Of a stretch of 6,885 nt of DNA, positions 1 to 5,937 are shown piece after piece. How positions within the stretch are numbered: the stretch's first letter is position 1; each line of letters starts with the position of its first letter. The notes under the pieces are model-generated. The model ran no database searches. It saw only the letters and a list, made by a program, of their open reading frames with translations, and was not told the origin of the DNA. Origin of the DNA: Bacilli bacterium (GTDB lineage Bacteria; Bacillota_I; Bacilli_A; ML615J-28; CAG-698); the NCBI GenBank assembly GCA_028691715.1, contig JAQUYR010000065.1:1-6885 (forward strand). The letters run 5' to 3'. Both the position numbers and the translations under genes were made by a program.

Positions 1-1622
1 AAATATTGAGTAACTAATTTGAAAACAGAACCAGGTGTAGTAGCTTCGAAGTTTTCATCAGCTGTCCATACAACAGTAGATCCACCAACAGTAGTTGGTA
101 ATGTAAGAACTGTAGTTTCAGTTCCGTTTCCACCATATGGCATATATAATACACCTAATAATTGAAGACCAGTATAAGTAGTAGCATCAATTGCAGCAGT
201 ATTTACAGTGTTAGTTCCATCTAGGAAAGCTTCAACATCTGCAAATGCAGCATTATTTTTAACTAGATTTACTTTCAATACATAGTTTTCAACAAATTCG
301 AATCCACTTTCTTCTTCATAACGAGCAACTACAGCGATTTCAGCATCAGCTTTTTCAGTAGTGTTGTTGTAAAGAACTTTAATGTAGTTACCATTACCAG
401 CATAAGTAGCATCTACTGTTAAACCAGCAGGTAATGCATAGCTATAAGTAACTCCGAATTTCTCATCATGAGTAGGTAATAAGAAACTACTAGAAACAGT
501 AGCGCCTTCGATACCAGCAAATACGCCTTCTTCAACATTGAATGCTTGTTTTTCAGCAGCAGTATAACCATTAACATTGAAAGTTAATGTTGCAGACTTA
601 GCAGCAGCACCAGATTTTGGAGAGATTGTATAAGTAACAGTAGTATCGTTATCAGGACGAGTGAACTTACCATCATTTGTTAAAACATAATTCTTGTTAG
701 TTGTCCAATTGTAAGCAACTCCATCATAAGTAGGAGGTAATTGGATATCAGCAGAAACTTTATCTGAACCTACACCAGTGATGTAGTTAGAGAATAATTT
801 TCCGATAACTTCGATAGCAGCATCAACTTTTTGGAAGTCATTGCCTTCGATTTCCTTAACAAGTTTTAGATTAACTGTGTTACTTAATGTGATATCACCG
901 AAAGTAACAGTGTAGTTAATAGTATAAGAAAGACTTGTTGCTTCGCCTAAATCAGGCATAACAAATGTTTCAATTACATCACCATCAACATCGTACACGA
1001 TTGTAGCGCTGCCGTTCCAAGGTTTTGGAAGGTCAAAGTCACTATTGATATATCCGTTTAATTGTTCAGCGATATATGCAACTTCTCTTGTAGCGATATC
1101 AAATGCAGCGCCTGTTTCAGAAACAGTAACTTCAGTTGTAGCAGCTTTAGAACTGTCTAATACAGATGTAGCAGTGATTTCAACTTTACCAGGACGAACA
1201 CCTGTAACAACGCCATTAGCGTCTACAGTAGCGATTGATGGATCGCTTGTTGCCCATGTAAATAATTTTGTAGCAGTTGCAGGAGCAACTTCCATTTCTG
1301 TAGCTAAATTTAAAGTTTCGCCGACTTTAACATCGTCGCCGAATAAAATTACACTAGTTGGAGCTACGAAATTCTGAGCTGGACATTCAGGAATCTCTGG
1401 ACATTCAGGGCATTCTTCACATTCTTCACATGGAACAGTAGGATACAACTCTTCGCATTCTGCTTCAGTTGGATCAGTTTGTTCTGGACATGGGAATAGT
1501 TCATTACACTCAGATTCAGTAGGGTCATCACACTCTGGACATTCAGTAGTACATCCAGCAAGTAAGAATAGACCAAAAACTAGTACAAGGGCGATAGCCC
1601 ATTTTCTAACGTTTTTTAACAT
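1..1622 (-). CDS. Large surface lipoprotein with Cys-rich stalk and bacterial Ig-like modules (C-terminus missing)
   Basis: About 540 residues are visible; the reading frame is open to the window edge, so the C-terminus is lost. The N-terminus is a lipoprotein signal peptide: positive residues (K3, R6, K7), a hydrophobic stretch at 9-22, and lipobox L-A-G-C with the predicted lipidated Cys24. Residues 25-81 form an acidic Cys/Pro/Glu-rich stalk with 10 further cysteines; I see no Cys after it. Residues about 85-168 look like a BIG2 Ig-like domain (W-A-T-S-D-P-S-I-A-T-V-D then G-V-V-T-G-V-R-P-G). Residues about 172-257 and 262-353 are two related modules resembling 'atrophied' bacterial Ig domains (LP, W/Y, G-x-F-x-x-P, Y-T-I). 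Two more divergent modules follow. The protein should sit on the outer face of the membrane. The start is set by the signal peptide. It has its own strong promoter and is not part of the operon upstream. Its ligand or binding role cannot be read from sequence. Confidence 0.88.
   Translation of the reverse strand, partial: MLKNVRKWAIALVLVFGLFLLAGCTTECPECDDPTESECNELFPCPEQTDPTEAECEELYPTVPCEECEECPECPEIPECPAQNFVAPTSVILFGDDVKVGETLNLATEMEVAPATATKLFTWATSDPSIATVDANGVVTGVRPGKVEITATSVLDSSKAATTEVTVSETGAAFDIATREVAYIAEQLNGYINSDFDLPKPWNGSATIVYDVDGDVIETFVMPDLGEATSLSYTINYTVTFGDITLSNTVNLKLVKEIEGNDFQKVDAAIEVIGKLFSNYITGVGSDKVSADIQLPPTYDGVAYNWTTNKNYVLTNDGKFTRPDNDTTVTYTISPKSGAAAKSATLTFNVNGYTAAEKQAFNVEEGVFAGIEGATVSSSFLLPTHDEKFGVTYSYALPAGLTVDATYAGNGNYIKVLYNNTTEKADAEIAVVARYEEESGFEFVENYVLKVNLVKNNAAFADVEAFLDGTNTVNTAAIDATTYTGLQLLGVLYMPYGGNGTETTVLTLPTTVGGSTVVWTADENFEATTPGSVFKLVTQY
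1440..1541 (-). repeat. 17-residue tandem repeat in the lipoprotein stalk
   Basis: Residues 28-44 and 45-61 are two head-to-tail 17-residue copies of the pattern C-P-E-x-x-D-P-T-E-[SA]-E-C-[NE]-E-L-[FY]-P. Positions 1 (Cys28/Cys45) and 12 (Cys39/Cys56) are conserved, whereas Cys31 of the first copy is Gln48 in the second. A degenerate run of C-E-E and C-P-E units follows (residues 65-81). The unit is 51 bases long. Confidence 0.85.
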
Positions 1623-1638
1623 AATCTTTTTTTCTTTT

Positions 1639-1644
1639 TCCTTT
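1639..1644 (-). promoter_or_regulatory. Ribosome binding site of the lipoprotein gene, unusually far from the start
   Basis: The best Shine-Dalgarno match on the sense strand is AAAGGA, and 16 bases of almost pure A lie between it and the ATG at 1622-1620. That spacing is longer than the usual 5-10 bases seen at the other genes here. No better start codon lies closer, and the signal peptide begins properly at this ATG. Confidence 0.5.
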
Positions 1645-1661
1645 CTTAAGATTAAAAGTTG

Positions 1662-1677
1662 TCTCTCCCTTGAGAGA
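1662..1677 (-). promoter_or_regulatory. 5'-terminal mRNA hairpin of the lipoprotein transcript
   Basis: On the sense strand TCTCTC and GAGAGA form a perfect 6-bp stem around a 4-base loop AAGG. The predicted transcription start (about 1680) is only two or three bases before the stem, so the hairpin would cap the 5' end of the mRNA. Known 5' hairpins of this kind protect abundant mRNAs from decay. A protein operator is an alternative reading. Confidence 0.5.
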
Positions 1678-1686
1678 TACATATAT

Positions 1687-1715
1687 ATTATATATAATAG
1701 CACCTCTGATGTCAA
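1687..1715 (-). promoter_or_regulatory. Consensus sigma-70/sigma-A promoter for the lipoprotein
   Basis: The sense strand has -35 TTGACA (1715-1710), a spacer of exactly 17 bases, and -10 TATAAT (1692-1687). Both hexamers match the consensus perfectly. An A/T tract just upstream (1718-1732) could act as an UP element. Predicted transcription start is about 1680, giving a leader of nearly 60 bases. Confidence 0.85.
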
Positions 1716-1726
1716 CCTTTTTTTTA

Positions 1727-1783
1727 AAAAAACTATAAAAATTTACATCTTTTTTAGAGAATTTTACATCTTTATAGTTTTTT
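1727..1783 (-). terminator. Inverted repeat after the dehydrogenase gene, probable weak terminator
   Basis: Arms 1727-1739 and 1771-1783 are a perfect 13-bp inverted repeat (A6-CTATAAA against TTTATAG-T6) around a 31-base loop. The T run falls on the 3' side, as in a rho-independent terminator, and the symmetry would let it work on both strands. The stem contains a single G-C pair, so it would be weak. It starts four bases past the stop codon of the dehydrogenase gene. Confidence 0.45.
1742..1773. repeat. Pair of 11-base direct repeats spaced two helical turns apart
   Basis: TTTACATCTTT occurs on the plus strand at 1742-1752 and 1763-1773, a period of 21 bases. Both copies lie inside the loop and right arm of the inverted repeat and upstream of the lipoprotein promoter, about 62 to 93 bases before its predicted transcription start. 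Direct repeats on one face of the helix are a common arrangement for response-regulator or activator sites. Chance in AT-rich DNA is possible. Confidence 0.4.
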
Positions 1784-1787
1784 GCTT

Positions 1788-3185
1788 CTAATTTATAATT
1801 TTATTAGGGTTTAATATGTTATTTGGGTCGAAAACGTTTTTAATACCTTTCATCAGTTCAACTTGAGTTGGTCCTAAAATATCAGCCAGGTATTTTTTCT
1901 TAGCATAACCAATTCCGTGTTCACCAGAAACCAATCCCCCAACTTCTTTAGCCTTTTTATACATTTCATCAAAAACATTAGCTAGAAGTGTTGGCCACTC
2001 TTCTTCAGCCATGTCATCCTTGCAGATATATATATGAAGATTTCCATCACCAGCATGACCAAAGCTTGGAATTCTGACATTGTACTTGTTTGCTAATTCA
2101 TAGGTAAAATTGATATACTCACTCACTTTAGCTCGAGGAACAACAACATCACATTCATCCATTTCAGTAGTTGAAGCCTTAATGGCCTCAAGGAAAGATC
2201 CTCTAGCCTTCCATACTTCATCTTTTCTTTCCGTCGTATCAACAATTAAGGCATCTAAAGCTCCTAATTCATTCAAACATAAATCAGCGGCTCTTTTATA
2301 TTTACTCTCAATTTCTTGTTCATTCGCTCCATCAAATGTCAGAAGAATATATGCTGAATTCTCGCTGTCAGGGAATTTTCTTCCCAAAAACATTTCCGAA
2401 AAGCCAATTGTTTCTCTGCCAAAGAACTCAACAGCTGTTGGGTCAGATTTAGATTGAAGAATGTGAGGAACATTTTCAATTCCCTTTTTTAAATTCTCAA
2501 AAGGAACAAGTAAACTAATCGTCTTAGTAGGTAGAGGAATAAGTTTTAAGTAAGCTTTGGTAACAACAGCTAAAGTTCCTTCACTACCAATGATTAAATT
2601 TTTTAAAGAATATCCTGTGGTATCCTTAACAACACGGCGACCAAATTCAGTGACTTCACCATTTGGCAAAACAACTTCAATTGCCCTTACCCAATCGCGA
2701 GTTACCCCATATTTAACAGCTCTCATTCCCCCGGCATTTGTTGAAATATTACCACCAATTGTGGCACTTTTTTCTCCAGGATCTGGAGCATAGAAATAAC
2801 CTCTCGCCTCAACAAATTCATAGATATCCATCAATAAGACTCCTGGTTCAACAACTAAAACCATATTTTCTTCATCCAATTCTAAAATCTTATTCATTTT
2901 AGTAACATCCAAAATTATTCCTTTTTGAACAGGGACACAGGCTCCAACTAGTCCAGTACCACTGCCTCTAATAGTAACAGGGATAACATTTTTATTGGCG
3001 TACTTCATCACAGCTGCTATTTCATCCCTATTGATTACTTTAATGACCACTTCTGGTGGACATGTTACTGTTCCTAATTCGTCCTTAGAATACTCTTCGT
3101 TAATATCTTCTCCACAAAAAATTCTATCACTATCAATAAAGCTTTTAAAATAAGCAATATCCTGACAATCTATTTTCTTGTACAT
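1788..3185 (-). CDS. lctD: FAD-linked D-2-hydroxyacid (D-lactate) dehydrogenase, GlcD/LctD type
   Basis: 465 residues, the usual length for the GlcD/D-lactate dehydrogenase family. The N-terminal half is a PCMH-type FAD-binding domain: P-V-T-I-R-G-S-G-T-G at 69-78, then P-D-P-G-E-K at 134-139 running into T-I-G-G-N-I-S-T-N-A-G-G (142-153). The C-terminal FAD-oxidase domain has F-G-H-A-G-D-G-N-L-H (375-384) and S-G-E-H-G-I-G (420-426). By comparison with human D-2-hydroxyglutarate dehydrogenase, His377, His384 and Glu422 should form the metal site that holds the hydroxyacid. No signal peptide or membrane segment is seen, so it is cytoplasmic. It directly follows etfB-etfA with a 9-base gap, the lctBCD order of Acetobacterium woodii, which points to lactate oxidation with Etf rather than quinone as electron acceptor. 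Glycolate or D-2-hydroxyglutarate as substrate cannot be excluded from sequence. The murQ gene in the operon favours D-lactate. Confidence 0.9.
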   Translation of the reverse strand: MYKKIDCQDIAYFKSFIDSDRIFCGEDINEEYSKDELGTVTCPPEVVIKVINRDEIAAVMKYANKNVIPVTIRGSGTGLVGACVPVQKGIILDVTKMNKILELDEENMVLVVEPGVLLMDIYEFVEARGYFYAPDPGEKSATIGGNISTNAGGMRAVKYGVTRDWVRAIEVVLPNGEVTEFGRRVVKDTTGYSLKNLIIGSEGTLAVVTKAYLKLIPLPTKTISLLVPFENLKKGIENVPHILQSKSDPTAVEFFGRETIGFSEMFLGRKFPDSENSAYILLTFDGANEQEIESKYKRAADLCLNELGALDALIVDTTERKDEVWKARGSFLEAIKASTTEMDECDVVVPRAKVSEYINFTYELANKYNVRIPSFGHAGDGNLHIYICKDDMAEEEWPTLLANVFDEMYKKAKEVGGLVSGEHGIGYAKKKYLADILGPTQVELMKGIKNVFDPNNILNPNKIIN

Positions 3186-3190
3186 TTATA

Positions 3191-3197
3191 TCACCTA
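3191..3197 (-). promoter_or_regulatory. Stop codon of etfA fused to the dehydrogenase ribosome binding site
   Basis: The sense sequence is TAGGTGA, where TAG is the stop of etfA and AGGTGA is the Shine-Dalgarno. Five bases separate it from the ATG at 3185-3183, which fixes that start. The arrangement suggests coupled translation. Confidence 0.75.
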
Positions 3198-4388
3198 GAT
3201 TAACCCTTTCGTAGTTTTAATTTCTTCTATTAATTTAGGAAGAATTTTAAAAACATCGCCAACAATTCCATAATGGGCAATATCAAATATAGAGGCGTTC
3301 TTATCACAACAAACTGAGAAGACAACCTGACTACCTCTCATTCCTGCAGCAAACTGAACCGCTCCACTCACTCCTAGAGTTATCAATAACTTCGGAGCTA
3401 CTGTTCTTCCAGACAGACCTATTTGTTTTCTTGGATCCATTAGCCCAGCTTCAACAAGTGGCCTAGTTGATGCTAATTCAGCGCCTAATAAATCAGCTAA
3501 CTCTTTGGCTAAAGCAATATCTTCTTGTGTTTTAAAAGGACGACCAATAGCGACGATTATTTCCGCTTCACTAATATCAACGCTTAAATTCTTCTCCTTA
3601 ATTTCTAATAATTTCATATTTGAAGAAAAATTCAATGAACTTGAATCCATCACCACGACTTCCCCATGGGGAGTTTCTTTTTCTGGCATTTTAAATATTT
3701 TATATCGTACTGTAGCCATTTGAGGTCGATTGTTATGGCAAATGATTCCTGCCATAATATTACCTCCAAAAGCTGGACGGTTTTGGATTAAATCAGTGTT
3801 TTCTTTCATCCCTAGAATTGTGCAATCAGCTGTAAGTCCAGTTCGGAATCTAGAAGCAACTCTTGGAGCAAAACTCCTTCCAATAGATGTTCCTCCATAT
3901 AAAATAACACTAGGTTTTATCTTATTAATAAAATCTGTCATCATGTTGGTATATCTTTCAACATTGAAATGACCTAAATCTTTATTTTCATAGACAAATA
4001 ATTTATCCACACCATAAGATAAGATCTCTTCTTTAAATTTGTTGACATCATCAGTGAATAAAATGGCATAGACTGGATGATGAGTTACTTGAACCAATTC
4101 CTTAGCCTTACCGATTAATTCAAAAACAACTGGATGAATCTTACCATTGTTGTGCTCTACAAAAACACATACTCCTTGCCATTCGTCCTTATTTATTTTT
4201 TGAAAAGTCTCCTCGATAAACTCAAACACCCCAGTTGGTCCTTTTTTAACACAAAGCTTACACATTTTGCATCCCGCATTAATTGATAATTTATCTGTAT
4301 ATTCAATGGCTCCAAATGGACAAATTTTTACCGCTTCTTTAGCTATTTCTGGTGTAACTTTATTTTGATTAATAACTATCTTTCCCAT
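3195..4388 (-). CDS. etfA: Electron transfer flavoprotein alpha subunit with N-terminal ferredoxin-like domain (LctC-like)
   Basis: 397 residues, about 60 more than an ordinary EtfA because of an N-terminal iron-sulfur domain. That domain has C-P at 23-24 and C-x-x-C-x-x-C at Cys40, Cys43, Cys46; the second 'CP' of a two-cluster ferredoxin is Gly50-Pro51. Four ligands therefore remain, enough for one [4Fe-4S] cluster. The C-terminal FAD domain shows T-R-P-L-V-E-A-G (Arg309), I-G-L-S-G-R-T-V-A-P (324-332) and G-V-S-G-A-V-Q-F-A-A-G-M. Phe346 stands where human ETF has the flavin-contacting His286 (Q-H-L-A-G-M), and Cys360-Cys361 replace Asn-Lys of the usual A-I-N-K-D. With EtfB it should pass electrons between the dehydrogenase flavin, ferredoxin and NAD. 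It resembles the Fd-domain EtfA of Acetobacterium lactate dehydrogenase. Cytoplasmic; the gap to etfB is 9 bases. Confidence 0.93.
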   Translation of the reverse strand: MGKIVINQNKVTPEIAKEAVKICPFGAIEYTDKLSINAGCKMCKLCVKKGPTGVFEFIEETFQKINKDEWQGVCVFVEHNNGKIHPVVFELIGKAKELVQVTHHPVYAILFTDDVNKFKEEILSYGVDKLFVYENKDLGHFNVERYTNMMTDFINKIKPSVILYGGTSIGRSFAPRVASRFRTGLTADCTILGMKENTDLIQNRPAFGGNIMAGIICHNNRPQMATVRYKIFKMPEKETPHGEVVVMDSSSLNFSSNMKLLEIKEKNLSVDISEAEIIVAIGRPFKTQEDIALAKELADLLGAELASTRPLVEAGLMDPRKQIGLSGRTVAPKLLITLGVSGAVQFAAGMRGSQVVFSVCCDKNASIFDIAHYGIVGDVFKILPKLIEEIKTTKGLI

Positions 4389-4394
4389 AATTAA

Positions 4395-4400
4395 CTCCTA
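4395..4400 (-). promoter_or_regulatory. Stop codon of etfB fused to the etfA ribosome binding site
   Basis: Sense TAGGAG contains the etfB stop (TAG) and a strong Shine-Dalgarno. Six bases separate it from the etfA ATG at 4388-4386. It confirms that start and implies translational coupling of the two Etf subunits, which are needed in equal amounts. Confidence 0.8.
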
Positions 4401-5186
4401 AAGAAACTTCAACTTATTTATTTTTTCAGCCATTTTAATGGCAAGTCTTTCATCTGAATCAAACCACATCTCTTTATCAGTATTTTTTTCGGGTGGAAAC
4501 ATTCTCTCTACTTGTGTTGGAGATCCCTTCAAACCATAATGAGATTCGTCCTGATCTTCCATATCAGCAAAAGTTAAGACTACAGGTTTATAATCTAAAA
4601 ATTTTAAGCTGCGTTTATAAGATGGAAGTCTTGGTGTAAAGATTCCTTTTTCTACAGTGATCAGGCAAGGATAATTAACTTCCCAAACTTCAGTTGTCTT
4701 GTCCATACTAACAGAAACGATAATAGATTTTTCTTTTATCTCTACAATTTTTTCAACATATGCAATATGAGGAATACCCAAAGCTTCTGCAATTTCTGGA
4801 CCAACTTGAGCTGTATCACCATCAGTTGTTTGTTTTCCGCAGATTATCAGATCAAAATCCTTTTGTTTTTTTATTCCTTGAGAAAGTGTATATGAAGTTG
4901 CAACAACATCAGCACCAGCAAATTTTCTATCAGAAATTAAAACCGCCTCATCACAGCCCATCCACAAAGATTCATTTAAAATAGCAGTAGCAGCATTTGG
5001 TCCCATAGTAAGAGAGATTAAATGGGCATTCGTTTTTTCTTTGATTTTAAGAGCTGTCTCTAAAGCATACAAATCATACGGATTCATCTTTGTATTAGAG
5101 CCATCCCTAATTAAAACCCCAGTAATTGGATCTATTTGAACCTCCGAACTCGCAGGAACCTGTTTAATACATACAATAATTTTCAT
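4398..5186 (-). CDS. etfB: Electron transfer flavoprotein beta subunit (LctB-like, bifurcating type)
   Basis: 262 residues, normal length for EtfB. It opens with M-K-I-I-V-C-I-K-Q-V-P, the family start, followed by K-M-N-P-Y-D-L-Y-A-L-E-T-A-L (33-46). Residues 89-101 (F-A-G-A-D-V-V-A-T-S-Y-T-L) and C-G-K-Q-T-T-D-G-D-T-A-Q-V-G-P (116-130) form the nucleotide/flavin-binding part. In bifurcating Etfs this subunit carries the second FAD and the NAD site; in ordinary mitochondrial-type Etfs the site holds AMP. The link to a ferredoxin-domain EtfA and a GlcD-type dehydrogenase supports the bifurcating/confurcating class, though I could not align it. It is soluble and cytoplasmic. The upstream esterase gene ends 13 bases before it, and the pair etfB-etfA should be translated together. 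Confidence 0.93.
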   Translation of the reverse strand: MKIIVCIKQVPASSEVQIDPITGVLIRDGSNTKMNPYDLYALETALKIKEKTNAHLISLTMGPNAATAILNESLWMGCDEAVLISDRKFAGADVVATSYTLSQGIKKQKDFDLIICGKQTTDGDTAQVGPEIAEALGIPHIAYVEKIVEIKEKSIIVSVSMDKTTEVWEVNYPCLITVEKGIFTPRLPSYKRSLKFLDYKPVVLTFADMEDQDESHYGLKGSPTQVERMFPPEKNTDKEMWFDSDERLAIKMAEKINKLKFL

Positions 5187-5196
5187 AAATTGCTAA

Positions 5197-5202
5197 CCTC
5201 TA
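5197..5202 (-). promoter_or_regulatory. Stop codon of the hydrolase gene fused to the etfB ribosome binding site
   Basis: The sense sequence TAGAGG combines the hydrolase stop TAG with the Shine-Dalgarno AGAGG. Ten bases separate it from the etfB ATG at 5186-5184. This is the third such stop/binding-site overlap in the operon. Confidence 0.65.
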
Positions 5203-5937
5203 TTTCAAAAAATCAAGAGTTCTTTGATATAACTCGTTTTTTTCAATTACTTTATCATAACCATGACCAGCATCATTAATAAGGTATAGATGTGAATTGT
5301 AGAAACTTACACTATATCTAGCCGATATTAAATAATTAACAGCTAAGTCTTTTTTTCCATGAATCAATAACACGGGATTTTTATAATTTTCAATACCAGC
5401 AAAAGTGTCATAATGATTAACAGACTCATACATTTCTTTTGATAACTCAAATGTTCCCATCTGGACATTACCATTTTCTAGCTTTTCGCCATTTTCAAAT
5501 ATAGTTTTGATCTTTTCTAGAATATTACCAGCAGGAGACCAAAGCACCATTTTGTAGATTTCATCATATCTCTTGGAAGCTATCATAGCAGCAACAGCTC
5601 CACCCATACTGAATCCCAAAACAATTATTCTCTTTGTTTCTTTTTGTTCTTTAACAAAATCAAAGATCAAATTAGCTTCTTCCATCAATGTATCAAAAGT
5701 AAAATCTTTAAATTCACCATCAGATTCCCCGTTACCGCTAAAATCCATCCTCAAGCTACTAATATTTATATCAGCAAGCAACCTTGAAAGATTGCGAAAA
5801 TGGCAGGCGTGTTCTGTTTTGTTCCCTGTAAATCCATGGTACATTATAACAACATCGCCATTATATTCAGCTGGTTGATTCAAATATCCTCGAAGGACTT
5901 TTCCTTCTTTGTTTGTTATTTCTATGTGTTTAATCAT
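5200..5937 (-). CDS. Alpha/beta-hydrolase, cinnamoyl/feruloyl-esterase-like serine esterase
   Basis: 245 residues with a complete alpha/beta-hydrolase core. Y-H-G-F-T-G-N-K (33-40) is the oxyanion-hole strand; R-M-D-F-S-G-N-G-E-S-D-G (63-74) follows. The nucleophile elbow is G-F-S-M-G-G with Ser110; the acid is Asp197 (G-K-K-D) and the base His225 (A-G-H-G). A lid-like insert occupies about 137-180. Layout and motifs resemble the cinnamoyl/feruloyl esterases of lactobacilli and rumen bacteria (H-G-F-T, G-H/F-S-x-G-G). There is no signal peptide, so the substrate is intracellular. The gene overlaps murQ by 8 bases (sense ATGATTAA) and is followed after 13 bases by etfB, so it is made with both. 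Its substrate is unknown. An ester on a peptidoglycan fragment, such as O-acetyl-MurNAc, is a guess from position only; a general carboxylesterase is equally possible. Confidence 0.85.
   Translation of the reverse strand: MIKHIEITNKEGKVLRGYLNQPAEYNGDVVIMYHGFTGNKTEHACHFRNLSRLLADINISSLRMDFSGNGESDGEFKDFTFDTLMEEANLIFDFVKEQKETKRIIVLGFSMGGAVAAMIASKRYDEIYKMVLWSPAGNILEKIKTIFENGEKLENGNVQMGTFELSKEMYESVNHYDTFAGIENYKNPVLLIHGKKDLAVNYLISARYSVSFYNSHLYLINDAGHGYDKVIEKNELYQRTLDFLK

Noticed and set aside
1045..1377. 110-residue open frame on the plus strand
   Set aside because: It lies fully inside the lipoprotein gene on the opposite strand, has no convincing ribosome binding site, and its residues mirror the biased codons of that gene.
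1364..1576. 70-residue open frame on the minus strand in another frame
   Set aside because: It overlaps the repeat-rich stalk of the lipoprotein, and its periodic sequence is a by-product of those repeats. The lipoprotein frame has the signal peptide and lipobox.
1663..1671. AAGGGAGAG as a ribosome binding site for a leader peptide or for the lipoprotein
   Set aside because: It is locked in the hairpin, more than 40 bases from the lipoprotein start, and no ATG follows within reach.
1623..1787. Riboswitch or small RNA in the intergenic region
   Set aside because: The predicted leader is only about 58 bases with one short hairpin, too small for known riboswitch classes. The remainder is explained by the promoter, inverted repeat and direct repeats.
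2110..2793. Plus-strand open frames opposite the dehydrogenase gene
   Set aside because: Antisense shadows of a gene with clear family motifs; no start signals or recognisable domains.
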